Shown: positions 24,000 through 35,851, numbered from the stretch's first letter. The stretch: DNA of 64,000 nucleotides from Cryptomeria japonica (GCF_030272615.1 NC_081408.1:406049389-406113388), one strand, 5' to 3'. Program-made: numbers and translations. Notes: generated by a model from the sequence alone, not told the origin.

Positions 24000-26900
24000 A
24001 CATATGCTAAAAGCATATAATTAACGAGTTGTATAGAGATGATATGATGTCCCCAAGCAAGACTCCATCCAGTATTGTTATTATTAAGAAAGCTCCTTGT
24101 ATTATCTTTATAAATGATGTGAATAAAGGAGTGGACAATCTGGATATATGATCCTGATCAATAAGACTAAAGTTACAAAGACATAAGGACTTGCAAGCAT
24201 CCAAGCTTTATTGTCATGATGGTAACCTTGCTAATTAACCATCTTACACACAACAATAATACTTGTGAGCTCTATTAATATGAAGACCAGCCACATATAC
24301 CAAGGGAGGACACTTATAAGCAACTGAATTAGTGACGGGACCATTGCAATTACTCTATTACGCAGTGGCTCATGTTAAAGAGGAACATATAAGGAAGAGG
24401 CTAAGTCTCACAGTCACATATAATTTCATCCCATATGGTCGATGCCCTATCCCAAGGAAAGTCAAAACTATCAAGAAAAGAGCAAACAATTCCTCAATAC
24501 ATCAATGTTTGCATACAAGATGAATTATCTAAAGTGACATGGCTAAGATTAGAAAATAAGGAGTTTGAGAAGGCAACAAGTAATACCAAGTCTTCCACGA
24601 TAGCGATTAAGGAATAACCCGGATCATTGAGAATTCAGAATCCTTATCGATATTACAACAACTTAATAGAGACTACCTCAGCAAAGGTAATCCACGTGGA
24701 GGCGACATACGCTCAACAATTCTATCACAAGTATTATATCCAGAGTACCGCCGGGATAACAATTCACCAAGTTGAGAGAGAATTAAATGGACTATCGTGG
24801 AAATCATTGTTGGACCATGAGGTTATCGACATCCCTTACAATATGGACAGCGACTAGATATTGAGATGGCACAATAGCTATTTGCCAAGGCAGGGGTTTG
24901 GTCAAATATAATCAGCGACTATCATGTTCTATAAGAAGACACAACGATTTGAATATAGAAACGATTAATGGATGAGGAGCACATATTGATGGGTACGCAG
25001 GCTATGTGATCTCCCTAAACGAACAGCAACTTGGAATACTCCAATCTGAATTGTCTTAACAATGAAAGGAATTATATGTAAGAAGTTTCTGACACAACCA
25101 CACATATCCATCAGGAGTTAGAGACTATCTGATGATCGATCAAATATTAATTAAGGAGATTGCTATCAATCTAATCGATATTACTCAAAGTCAATTACAA
25201 TGCAATAAGAAAAGCATTACTAATATCGATTAAAGATATCAATTTAGTAAGAAGGCTTAAGCAACTGGTGTGGTAATGAAAAGGTGAGATCTGTATACAG
25301 CAGTTAGCATTTGTTATTAATGTAGTTGATAATCATGAAGAAGTGCGATAATAAAGGGTAGTGTCTCATTGTTACCAAAGGATGCTAACCTTTCAGTTTT
25401 GGGAATATATAAGACCAATCAAATCAGTCAATTTCTGGCATGGATGGTTTTTTAATAATATATGCAGAACATAATATTATATAAGAAGGGAATTATATGA
25501 AGACAGTGCAATAAATCAGATAATATATATAAAATCTATACACCAGACTAAAGACTAATCTATAAGAAGATGATATGTAGCAACAATTTATAACATGGAG
25601 GCATATATGTCAAGTATATGAATCAGAGGAATACCATTTGATCTGACATAGATATCAGAATTAAAGGGGACTTCAATAGAAATGTTAGATTTATTAGTAT
25701 TAGAATAAGCTTGTCAAAGTGCTTTGTGGGCCCCACACAATAATTATTCGGACTCCTATAAATAAAGAATCCTAAAATAGTGTCTGCAGCAATTAGAAAA
25801 GGTTTTGGAGATTTCACCATTATTGTTGCGTTTTTAGCAGCAGCTCCATTAAAGGGAATGGGACCCACTTGGAAGACTTTGGAATATTGGTTGTGGTTTT
25901 TACTTTAGCCCCACTTAAGCCTTGAAAATTATTGTTTGTGATTTGAACAATCAGCATTACCAAAAGGTCAACAACATGTTGAAGATTGAAGATTTTTGTT
26001 TGGAAAAATTATTAATGTTTTTTTTCACCTATTCTCCACTAATTGTGAGATATCAATAAGATGGTCTAAGAGGATGTCTACAATATAGAAACATATATCT
26101 AAAATCAGAGAATCTATCAAGATAAGTATTACTTTTCGAGACTAGCCTTAAAACTTTAAGTCGAATATTATAATGAAATTTTGATAAAATAATATTTATT
26201 AATGTATTACAACTCTCACTTTAAGTTAGAATTGTTGTTTCAGAACTAAATCAAGGAAAATTCCGAATGGGACCATTACAGATGAGAGCTCATTAATCAA
26301 TTGTACTCCAAAGGAGGACTTTGAAGGTCATCGAGACCCAAATTTAAAATATTCCAGAGGTAAAGTGTAACGTTAAGAAGACTGAGTGATCAATCTGTCT
26401 ATTGAACAACCACCTACAATTATAGATTGGCTATCTAATAATAGTTTTAGATTGAAGTTAAGTTTTTTCACATTCCTAGGTTGGTATTGTTTATTGTCTA
26501 GTTGTTAGTTTGGTGTTTCAAAATGTTATACTAGTTCTTACAGAAGTATTTATGTCAGTCTAAAAGTCCAATAAACATATTGTATATTGTCAATGCAACT
26601 TAAGGTCAAGTTGTATCATTATGTTTAGAATAGGGTCCATTTTTTCCTCTTCAATATATGAGTCATTAATTGTCATGTCATCAAAAGAATGTATGTTAAA
26701 ATATTTAAAAATGTCAAAAAATATAAATTATAAAAATTGTCTCAATTGTAATTGGATTGCAATGAATGTCAAAAAAATTATAAAATTGTCTCAATTATAA
26801 TTGGATTGCATGATTGGTGGTAGGTACCCAACACTCCTTGTAGAAAGTTCACATCAAGGGGTGGAGGATATATTCTTTCCTCGCAACCGTGAAATGAACC

Positions 26901-27150
26901 TCAAAAGACAAATTTGCCAAGCAGCAAAATAACTAGAGGATGAAGGCATAGTTGGCTGGAGGACATTCAACAACCTCTCTTCAGTCACAAGTGACAAGGC
27001 CATGAAATTGCATTAGTGACAAAACTATTTGTATCCAAAATAACTAAAGCCAAGAACAGTTTCCAAGCGGCAGTGGCAACCATCTCATATCATTTGTGAT
27101 CAGAGTGGCAATGATCTATAATGGTAGCTGCATACGCAACGAGGACTTAG
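24000..27150. other. Interior of the LTR element, no domain seen
   Basis: AT-rich sequence with many GATATTA/ATCGATATTA-like words. Short open frames (for example 24627-24857, NPYRYYNNLIETTSAK) show no known domain. No RT, integrase or zinc knuckle could be read in any frame. Confidence 0.45.
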
Positions 27151-27159
27151 TTCTCAAGC

Positions 27160-27560
27160 TTTGTATGTTGTGGTGGGATGTGTATATCCCCAATCACAAT
27201 TCTTGGTTGATTATGAATGGATGTATTTGTCCCCATTCACAAGATGATATAAGTGATTGGAAGTGTTTGTGCCCAATCACAAGTGTTGAGTAATTATGAT
27301 TGAAAGTGTGCATCCCCAATCATAATTGTTGTGACCAGAAGTGTGTCCCTGTTCATAATTGTTGTAAGACCTTGGATAGATGTGTTAGTTCCTATCCTTG
27401 GTTACATGGGTAGATATGTTTATCCATATCCTTGGATGAAAGAACAGTAAGTGTAGCGAGGCTAGTTCCACTATTGCTTGTCAAGAGTAGATGTGTATGT
27501 CCCTACTCATATCATATGATGAACTACTGAATGTGTTAATCAAGTATTGTTGGTCCAATT
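27160..27560 (+). repeat. Degenerate ~40-60-bp repeats near the 3' LTR
   Basis: Units of the form GATTGGAAGTGTTTGTGCCC-AATCACAA-TGTTG recur with variation (CCCCAATCACAATTC, CCCCATTCACAAG, GCCCAATCACAAG, CCCCAATCATAATTG, CCCTGTTCATAATTG), then TATCCTTGG-type variants. At least seven units lie just before the polypurine tract. Confidence 0.65.
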
Positions 27561-27585
27561 ATCCCCATTTAGAGAATGATGCAAT

Positions 27586-27604
27586 ATGGGGGGGTGTGGG
27601 GGGG
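27586..27604 (+). other. Polypurine tract
   Basis: ATATGGGGGGGTGTGGGGGG directly precedes the 3' LTR, as expected for plus-strand priming. Confidence 0.65.
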
Positions 27605-27812
27605 TGTTAGGAATATTGCATCATTCTTGTAGTTGTTAGTAGATTAAATAGTTTTGTTTGTTTGAGTTGTTGAAAGTTTGAAACAACTCAATATATTAGG
27701 GATTCGTTTTAGGATATGTAGTTTGTATTAAACAAAGACAAGAAGAATTAAAGCACGGTATTATTTGTGCAAAATCTTTGAATGCTTCTATGATTCTGCC
27801 CAAAGTCTCTCA
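27605..27812 (+). repeat. 3' LTR
   Basis: Starts TGTTAGGAATATTGCATC, ends CCCAAAGTCTCTCA; matches the LTR at 22137-22371 over its length apart from one missing internal segment. Confidence 0.85.
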
Positions 27813-28828
27813 TTAAGGCTCATTATCAGAAGATGGAAAAGGCCAAAGGCCCTATAAGGAAGGCTAGTGTCAATTTTTAGTTGCCATTCACTTTCAGACT
27901 TAGGGTTTGTCATGATGATATTGGGAGAAGCTGGTTTAGGTTTGCACAGTCTTCCAAATTCAAAAGCTATTACTCATCAGGATTTCATAACTAAGCTAGC
28001 AAAGAGTGTTTCAAATCCATCTCAACAAGGTTGGCTTCTACAATTATTGCTTCATGATCAGTTTGATGGTATGTTGTTAATCCCCTCTTCAATGTATATG
28101 GATGGCTTAAGGGTCAAATCAAAGGAGCTTGCTGGTGTTCATGGTGTTACTAATAAAAACGGTGTGTCATCACAGCTATAATCCTTATAGTGAGAGGTTC
28201 GAGGTGTACAGGTCTACTCTGCAAATATGGGGAAAGTAATGCTCGGCTTAATGGTAACTAATAGAAATGGACCCCTAGAAGTATCCAAGGACAATACTAG
28301 ACTGGCTTTCTATCGAAAATTTGTGCGTCGAGCTAAGTGGATGACAGAAACAAATCATGGGGTTCACATCAATTTGGTGAACCCAACAGCTAGGTCTAGG
28401 GGCTCCCATAATGTGTTATAAGCGGAATAAATGATGGACTGGGGTGGTGTTATGGCTTCTAGAATAGGGCATTGGCTCATGTGTTAGTGATTTTTTAGTT
28501 CTTTTCTTTTTACCTCAGTTTGTGTTGTTTGTGTGCAGCAGCTATCTAGAACGTATTCCTTGTTTTTATCTTGGCTGAGGATTGTGATTTACTGGTCGAA
28601 TGGTGACTCTTTGGCCTGGGTCCATAATTTTGTTCTTATATTTTACCTTTCTAGACATTTCTATGAATAATGGTTTTTACCTTTCTTGGTCTAGTGTCTC
28701 ACAGATTCCCCAAAATATATAATCTTAAAAAAATATTAAATATATATAAGCATAAATCAATTTAATTTATATATATAAACTATTTGTTTTTACTATATTT
28801 TTATATTGTTATTATGCTAGGTTGTTGA
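27813..28828 (+). other. Unassigned sequence with two short open frames
   Basis: Frames at 27867-28181 (104 codons; LGEAGLGLHSLPNSKAI) and 28227-28421 (64 codons; NTRLAFYRKFVRRAKWM) are open and not simple-sequence, but no domain is recognised. The T-rich segment and TTTTTACCTTTCTTGG words after 28500 resemble a 3' untranslated tail. A decayed non-LTR element is one possibility; I cannot support it further. Confidence 0.25.
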
Positions 28829-29578
28829 TTCTAGTTCGGGCTTGGGTTCGGGTTTGATGGTTCATGTTTAGTCCTTAATGTGAGGTTGGTAAACTCACGG
28901 ATAAACAAGGATTTCCCACACGTACCAACTATTCAAGTAACAGAACATTCATATATCAAAACCAGAGAAACGGGACTCGCCCGAAATCGCCTAAACTCGG
29001 CGAGTCCGGGTCCGAGTCAGGCCAAACGAGTCCCAGGGGCTTGGACTCGGACTCGCCGAGTTTGGCAATTTTGGCCCAAAATCGCCAATCTCGGCGAGTC
29101 CCGAGCCTCGGACTCGGCCGGCGTGGGCATGGTTTAAAACACAAAAAAAAATTAATTTGCATAGTTTTTTTAAATCCGTTTTTTTATGTTAAATGTCTTC
29201 TAGCCCTAAAAGTGACTTTCATTTCATTCACTTGCAAAAAAAGGAAGAGTAAAGTGAGTTGGGAAGAAAAACAAGGGTGCATAGAAGAAAAACCAGCAAG
29301 GAGGAAGCTCTAGTTTTCTTCAATTTGTCACATTGGAGCTGCATTGTGTTTCGATTTGGTGCATCAAGAGTTGGATAGGAAGAGTTTGTAGCTCATTTCA
29401 AGCTTGTTGTAAGAGGTAAGATTGTTTTTTTTAACATTATTTTGTTTCTTATATGCAAAAATTCCATTTTCTATTTATTTATTTTGAAAGTTTTATATTT
29501 TCTTGTATGCAAGATATTTTGTATGTTTGTAATTTGTATGTAGCATGTAGTATGTAGTTGTACCATGTAGGGTTGTAT

Positions 29579-29663
29579 GTAGGGTTTGTAAATTTATTTT
29601 TTTTTAAATTGTAGGGTTTGACAAACCCTACAATTTTTTTTTAAAAAAATTTACAAACCCTAC
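29579..29663. repeat. Inverted repeat in the hAT-3 leader
   Basis: Two 42-base arms beginning GTAGGGTTTGTAAA and ending CAAACCCTAC are reverse complements at both ends, with A/T runs in the middle. They lie upstream of the transposase start, in a likely leader intron (acceptor TATTGCAG near 29722). Confidence 0.8.
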
Positions 29664-29776
29664 TTTAGTTTTTTTGAATGTATGTATTAATTTTATTTTG
29701 TATTTGTAATGTTTTATTGCAGCAAACTTCACTTTATTATTTGCCTCAGCTTCAACTTTCACAAAACTATCCTAAA

Positions 29777-32744
29777 ATGTCTACTTCAGCTTCTAGACCC
29801 CCCATGAGAAAGGACCCTGCTTGGAAATATCATGAGGATTTTCCAGGGCAAGGAAAGGGGCAAACAAAATGTATGTTTTGCAAAACAATATTCCATGGAG
29901 GTATATATAGGCTGAAATACCATATTGCTGGTGTGCGTGGACATGATGCCGAACCATGCCTAAAAGCAGTCTCTGAGGCCATACGTGATTGTTATGTAAT
30001 GGTTGAGGAGATTGAAAGAAAAAAGAAACAAAAGGAGGATCGAGCAGCCATTGGGAGAGAGACAGTTTTAGGAAGAGGGACACAGTTAGGTTGTGTTGGA
30101 GGCCCTTCTTCCTTACCTCCATATCGTTCCACTCAGTTTGCTACTGCTAGTGCTTCCGTTTGTGCTTCTGCTTCTATAAGTGGCAGTGCCACTGCCACCG
30201 CCACTTCTCATGCTCCTACCACTAGTAGTCATAGTGGGAATGTTACCATTGGACCTAGGATTCGTAAATCTAGGTTGGATTCCTTCTTTGTGCCTCGCAC
30301 TACTCCTGGGTCCCAACCGTCGCTTGAGGGCATGGGTTGGAACAAGGAGGTCCATGATGCTGCTAAAATGGCAATTGGCAGGTTTTGGAGCTACAGCTGT
30401 ATTCCATTCTTTGTAGCCAGGTGAATGTTTTACTTTTATGTTTGATAACTTTGATTGTTTTAATTTTTATAGTTAACTTATCTCATTGAATTTTTATACT
30501 TATCTCATTGAGTTTCTTTGCGACAGGTCTCCTTATTGGCAACAAATGGTTGATGCCATTACCATATGCGGGGCGGGGTTCAAAGCCCCTAGTGAGAGTG
30601 ATTTGAGGGGACCCATTTTGTCTCAAATGGTGGATGATGTGAAAAAGGATTTAGATGAACAACGCCACATATGGAGCACTAAAGGCTGCACCATCATGAC
30701 TGATGGTTGGACGGATAGGAGAAATAGAACTCTCCTTAATTTTCTTGTTTCTTCCGCAGGTGATTGATTAATTTTAGTTTCATATAGTCTTTAATTTTTT
30801 ATTTTTTATCTAATGGTTTATTGAATGATCATTGACCTAGCTTTATTTTTTTATTTCAGGGGGCACCGTTTTCATCAAGTCCATTGATGCCTCCACCCAT
30901 TGCAAGAATGCCACCTACCTATGTGAGCAGATAGAGGAGGTGATTGAAGATGTGGGTGAGGAGAACGTGGTACAGGTGGTGACCGACAATGCAGCAAATT
31001 ATGTTCCTGCGGGTAAACTTTTGATTACAAACTAATTTTGTTTGCAAATTAATTACTATCTTGTAGTTTGTACCTCCATTAATTACAATTTACAATGCAA
31101 CAAATTATGTTGCTGCAGGTAGACTATTGATGGAGAGGCACCCATCTATAGTTTGGACTCCATGTGCTGCTCATTGCATTGACCTCATGTTGGAGGATAT
31201 TGGAAAAATCCCATGGGTCAAGAGATGTGTAGAAAGGGCAAGAAATGTCTGCAAATTTGTATATAATCATTCATAGGTGTTGGCTCTTATGAGACAATAC
31301 ACAGAGCAGAAGGAGTTGCATCGTCCAGGAATCACAAGATTTGCCACAAACTTCCTCACATTGCAGTCCATGCTTAGGTCTAAGCCTGCCTTGAGACGTA
31401 TGATTGTTGGTGAGGAGTGGTCTTCCTCATCCTATGCTACCACCCTGCAGGGATAGAGATGGCAGACTGCATTTTTGATGAGCAAGGCTTTTGGGTCCCT
31501 TGTGATGAGATAGTGAAGGTAATTTTTTTATAAATTCTACAATTTAGCTTCATGTTTTATAAGTTATTATATGTATTCTCTTATTTGCTCATTTTTCTAA
31601 ATTACACAATATTTTCAATTTTGCAGTTTGTTAAGCCCTTGGTGGTTTTGTTGCGAGTTGCGGATGGAGATAAGCCCACAATGGGCTATATATATGAGGG
31701 CATGGATAGGGCGAAGGAGGCCATCAAATTCGTCTATGGAGCAGATGAGAGCAAGTATGGTCCCATTTGGGAGATCATTGATAGGAGATGGCATCATCAG
31801 CTACATAGGCCCATCCATGCGGCAGCCTATTATCTGAATCCGGCATTCCGTTTTATCCCTTCTTTCAAGGCTGATGCAGAGGTCCTTAATGGGCTATATG
31901 CAATCATGGAGAAGATGGGACCTGCCAGTACTTCTCAGATAGACCTTTTTCGAGAGCTACAGATGTTCTCAGATGCACAAGGGGAGACCTTCTCTCGTCC
32001 TGTCGCCAAACACGCTAGAACAACTATGATGCCAGGTAAAAATAAATTGTTAGGCTTAATTTTAGTTTTATTCAATACTATATTGTAACTTGTTAAATGA
32101 GTTCATGAGTGAGACTGATTTTATTTATTTTTCTCATTTCAAACTCAGATCATTGGTGGAACTTTTTTGGCCCAGAGACACCAAATGTTCAGAAGTTGGC
32201 CATTCGTATCTTGAGCCAACCATGCAGCGCATCAGGTTGTGAGCGCAATTGGAGTATGTTTGAGCACATACACTCCAAGAGGCGCAATAGATTATCTGTG
32301 GAGAAGATGAATGATCTCGTCTTTGTTCACTACAACCTCCGCCTGAGAATGAGAAAGAATGCAACAGTTGACATGTCTCCTATCATTCTAGATGAGGTTG
32401 ATCTTGAAGCAGAGTGGGCCAATGAGAATCAGACAGCTCCTGGGACTCCTACAGCTGTATTTAGTGATGATGACATTGATTGGATCGACCAGGTAGATAT
32501 AGAGGCTGAGGCTGTAGCCATGGCAGAGGAGGAGCAGAGAACACGAGCAGAGACAGGAAATACTGAGACTCGGAGTGACACAGCTGTTCCTGTTGTTGGT
32601 GAGCATGACACAGCCGTTCCTGATGTTGGTGAGCATGGCATGGTGTCACGGGGAGCAACTATGGCTGCTGAATCATCCAGGACCTACTTTAAACGCCTTC
32701 GCAGGGGGCCAAGGCGAGAGGGTGCACGGCCATCTCAGCCATAG
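29777..32744 (+). pseudogene. hAT-3 transposase gene, six exons, two TAG stops
   Basis: Exons inferred from splice sites and frame: 29777-30420, 30527-30759, 30860-31012, 31119-31518, 31627-32035, 32149-32744. Exon 1 has a BED zinc finger (CMFCKTIFHGG...H...C, about residues 33-60) and a Ser/Thr/Ala-rich linker. Exons 2-4 hold the hAT core: SPYWQQM, TDGWTDRRN, VVTDNAANY, WTPCAAHCIDLML. Exon 6 has the C-terminal dimerisation domain (SASGCERNWSMFEHIHSKRR) and an acidic tail. Exon 4 has in-frame TAG at 31274-31276 and 31454-31456 and a frameshift near 31480. All introns are about 90-115 bp with GT-AG. The element may be mobilised in trans, but this copy should not make full-length enzyme. Confidence 0.88.
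30986..31131 (+). repeat. 40-bp direct repeats spanning both splice sites of intron 3
   Basis: 30986-31025 and 31092-31131 agree at 35 of 40 positions and lie 106 bases apart. The donor (GT at 31013) and acceptor (AG at 31117-31118) fall at the same place in each copy, so the intron (31013-31118, 106 bp) equals the repeat offset. Confidence 0.9.
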
Positions 32745-33193
32745 GCTTGTACACTTGTAGTTGTATTTAGTTTTACTATTTACCTTTGGTATTTGTATGA
32801 AACATTTGATGATGATCATATGATGACATGGATTTTTTATTCCATGAGTTTTGTAATATTGTATACATTTGACAATATTTATATATCTATGTTTCTTATT
32901 TTCTTCAGCTACAATTTGCGTTTATGCTTATGTGATTGATGTATACTTGTGTATGTAATCAAATGAGCCGAGTTTAATGATGTTTCTATGTCTTTAAGGT
33001 GTATTCAATAAAGGGTGTCTGAAACAAGTTTTAAATCTTTAAAAATCTCTAAATTTCTTGAGTTTTTCACTTTCCCGAGTCCAGCCGAGTCTGACGCCGA
33101 GTCGGCCTTGCCGAGTCCGAGTCGGCCTTGCCGAGTCCGAGTCGGCCTTGCCGAGTCCGAGCCGAGTCCGAGTCCCGTTTCTTTGATCAAAAC

Positions 33194-33444
33194 ATAAGTA
33201 ACAATAACAAACAGCTATACCAAAAGAATGATATCTTAATTGAATTCTCAAGAATATGCCAGTACAATACCATCCTTGCCGAGGTTCCATCCGAATCATA
33301 TATAGACTCAACGATTGGCCAAGTTGCCAACCGTCACTAACTACCAACTACCCCATGGGAACCTCTCCGCGACTCAAACATAAACATAAACATAAACACC
33401 CATCCCAACTACAAACTAACATGTGTTATTGATCCCTAACATCA
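33194..33444 (-). repeat. Reverse LTR, U3 part (continues at 28865-28962)
   Basis: On the minus strand it begins TGATGTTAGGGATCAATAACAC at 33444 and matches the forward LTR at 35852-36224, continuing beyond hAT-3 to 28865. Total length without hAT-3 is about 350 bases; the right-hand LTR is 373 because of extra TTTATG units. Confidence 0.9.
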
Positions 33445-34053
33445 GCCCCCCCAGAAAAGTAGTCGTCTTCCAGACGACTAAGACAATAGGAGCTAGAATA
33501 CAAAACAAAAGAATAGGACTGAGAAGGGGGAGGAGGCATCCCTGTAGTGGTCGAAGAAGAAGGTTGTTGCCCTGTGTGGAGTCTAAGGGTCTTCTCTACC
33601 ATCAGCTGTCGTTCCCGTGCCTTCTTCACCATGTGTGCGGCCTCCAACAGTTTTTTGTCTTTTTGCTCCATCTGTAAGGTAAGCTCGGCCACTTTTGTTG
33701 CCAGAACTTGCACCTCCTTCTTCTGCATGCTGCAACGGGCCTCATAAGTAGTCACCTTCGTTACTAGCTCAGCCCTCAGGTTCTTCTCTACTGTGGCTAG
33801 CTACGCACGCTTCTCCCCTTCCTTCTCCAGTTTTGCCACATACAGCCGCTGAGCCTGTTGCTCTATTTGACTCTGTCACATCTGCACGTACACATCCCGG
33901 AAGGATCCTTCCATACTGCGCAAGGTGGCACCCAAGGTGCCCACTCCTTCCACTAGTCGCATGCGCTTCCATTCCTGTACCATCTTCGGCGTACTACTGT
34001 CTAGCCACCCCTGCTGCTTGAAGTGGCGCGCAAACTCGTCTGCACATCCAGAA
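33426..34053 (-). pseudogene. 3' coiled-coil ORF of the inverted arm
   Basis: Minus-strand reading from the junction at 34053: FARHFKQQGWLDSSTPKM, one or two stops, then an open frame (33755-33426) of coiled-coil character (KEVQVLATKVAELTLQMEQK) and a Pro/Ser-rich end that runs into the LTR. A shorter version of the same C-terminus (MVKKARERQLMAKKTLRLH) lies before the right LTR at 35660-35850. It lies just upstream of the polypurine tract, where some Ty3-type elements carry an extra gene; function unknown. Confidence 0.5.
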
Positions 34054-34353
34054 GTGTTTATGTTTATGTTTATGTTTCGCCGAGAGGTTCCCATGGGGTA
34101 GTTGGTAGTTAGTGACAGTTGGCAACTTGGCCAACCGTGGAGTCTATATATGATTCGGATGGAACCTCGGCAAGGATGGTATTGTACTGGCATATTCTTG
34201 AGAATTCAATAAAGATATCATTCTTTTGGTATAGCTGTTTGTTATTGTTACTTATGCTTTGATATATGAATGTTCTGTTACTTGAATAGTTGGTACGTGT
34301 GGGAAATCCTTGTTTATTCGTGAGTTTACCAACCTCACATTAAGGACAAAACA
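34054..34353 (+). repeat. 5' LTR of the forward arm, U3 truncated
   Basis: Starts within the TTTATG repeat of the LTR and ends AAGGACAAAACA. The first ~55 bases of the full LTR are missing; the sequence to the left is the inverted internal region. Confidence 0.88.
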
Positions 34354-34356
34354 TTT

Positions 34357-34371
34357 TGGCGTCGTTGCCTG
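34357..34371 (+). other. Primer-binding site, TGGCG type
   Basis: TGGCGTCGTTGCCTG follows the LTR end after TTT. It differs little from TGGCGCCGTTGCC, the primer site known from Athila/Tat-type Ty3 elements. Confidence 0.7.
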
Positions 34372-34802
34372 AACGAACCTGGAGATAACTATGGTGGCAG
34401 GCGGAAGGAATTAATGGGCCGGCCATTCAACCAGCAATTAATTGTCGTGGACAGCGACACACACGAAGAAAGTACCGCGGAAGAGGCACGAGCTGATCAG
34501 TTGACGGCAGACTTGGTAGAGTCGTGGGACGTGTCGGTCACACAGTACACGTAGAGGGAGGCTCAGGAGAGAGCAGTCTCTGAAGGCACGATATGTGGTG
34601 AACTCACCGTCAGCACTCCAGTCTTTGACTTACTCGGAAGTATTCCAAGGTTACTCGCCAGAAATCTGATTGCACTTCAAGACCGAAGGGAGGAAACTGC
34701 ACAGGAACTCCGTCGGCAACAAGTACTCCAAAGGTACGAAGAGCGGAACCGTAGGGAGGAAGAGGAGAGGGAGACAAGCCGACGTCATACCTCTAGCGCT
34801 TA

Positions 34803-35642
34803 ATGCTCCTACAGCCAAACAAAGACAAACGTACCATTGCCACCGAAGGAATAGACGAGGGAACTGTACGGAGATCTCTCCGTATAAAAGAACAGGGCGA
34901 GCGGAGACGACGGCTAAGGGAGGTTGCTGACTCGAAGAGCCCTGAGAAACATGGCAGAAGTCGGAGTGTGAGTCAGAGTCGTAGTCGAGAGAGACAAAGG
35001 CCGTGTACGTGGAAGGAGTTGGCGGAGGTCACCAGGAACCTGCCACTTCCAAATGTAGCGGAGGAAGATCTCGTCGACCAGGCCCCACACTCGACGTTGA
35101 ATGAAGAAGACTCTAGAGCCGAGTCGCAAAGCAACCCGTCAGAGCATTCTGAACAAGGAGAGGAGGCGGTAAGGGACCTGCACGAAGAGGTCGCCAATAT
35201 TTTTGAAGCAACATTATCCGACATCAGGAATTTGTCCTTGACAAAGGAAACCAAAATAGGAGGGTCAGATCCAGAAACCCCGGGAAGGAGGGACTATAGG
35301 AGCGAGGGTGACCAAAGCCCTGCGGACAGAGGTCCAACCAGGTCAAGAGCGTAGGGTACCTTCCAGACACATAATACCTTCCGGGCATATAGTAACTTCC
35401 AAGCGCTACATAAAACCCTCCAGACAAAAAAAATGGCACACAACCCGGAAAAACAAAGGCTTCCAAAATTCATGGGCGACGGGTTGGAGGATCCCGTACG
35501 ACAATGTAAGACATGCGTGACCATTTGGGAGGCAAATGGCCAGGACGACCAGGATTACTGGTTGAAGGCATTTCTAGCCACTCTGCGAGGAATAGCAATT
35601 GATTGGTATACAGACTTGGATGCCCAATATAAAACGTCCTAG
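34803..35642 (+). pseudogene. Short gag region of the composite element
   Basis: One frame (phase of 34803) runs to 35642 with a TAG at 35352. The first part is Arg/Ser/Glu-rich (RSRSVSQSRSRERQRP) and contains WKELAEVTRNLPLPN. The second part, KFMGDGLEDPVRQCKTC and LKAFLATLRGIAIDWY, is typical of Ty3/gypsy gag (retrotrans_gag core). The same frame continues after a TAG at 35640 into the coiled-coil C-terminus, so an internal deletion removed zinc knuckle, protease and polymerase. Similar blocks occur at 37737-38012 and 38160-38230 in the decayed neighbour. Confidence 0.72.
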
Positions 35643-35839
35643 AACAATCTGGAAGTCGCACACATGGTGAAGAAGGCACGGGAACGGCAGTTGATGGCAA
35701 AGAAGACCCTCAGACTCCACACAGGGCAACAATCTTCTTCTTTGACCACTACAAGGACGCCTCCTCCCCCTTCTCAGTCCTAGTCTTTTGTTTTGTATTC
35801 CAGCTCCTATTGTCTTAGTCGTTTGGAAGACGACTACTT

Positions 35840-35851
35840 TTTGGGGGGGGC
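35840..35851 (+). other. Polypurine tract of the composite
   Basis: A run of eight G after TTTTT directly before the right LTR. Confidence 0.6.

Larger units (their letters stand above)
22137..27812 (+). mobile_element. LTR retrotransposon without recognisable genes
   Basis: Two matching LTRs (22137-22371 and 27605-27812) in the same orientation are 5.2 kb apart. A primer site TGGCATGAGAGC follows the first, and a G-rich polypurine tract with runs of seven and more G precedes the second (27586-27604). The flanks TTATG (22132-22136) and TTAAG (27813-27817) look like a target duplication with one change. The interior shows no gag or pol domain; short frames at 22337-22687 and 24332-24857 are unrecognised. 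A nested MITE lies at 23310-23964. Best described as a non-autonomous or fully decayed element. Confidence 0.8.
28963..33185 (+). mobile_element. hAT DNA transposon hAT-3 with 8-bp target duplication
   Basis: A 4223-bp element with 17-bp inverted ends: CAGAGAAACGGGACTCG at the left and, on the reverse strand from 33185, CAAAGAAACGGGACTCG. The 8-bp target ATCAAAAC occurs at 28955-28962 and 33186-33193. Subterminal regions are rich in GACTCGCCGAGT-like repeats at both ends (28985-29120; 33075-33170). It carries a multi-exon transposase gene and interrupts the reverse LTR of the composite, so it is younger than that insertion. Confidence 0.95.

Noticed and set aside
23694-24024. Pro/Gly/Ser-rich frames on both strands
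   Set aside because: They only translate the 20-bp repeats and hairpin of the MITE.
33015-33197. Ser/Pro/Glu-rich frames near the right end of hAT-3
   Set aside because: They translate the GACTCG/CGAGTC subterminal repeats of the transposon.
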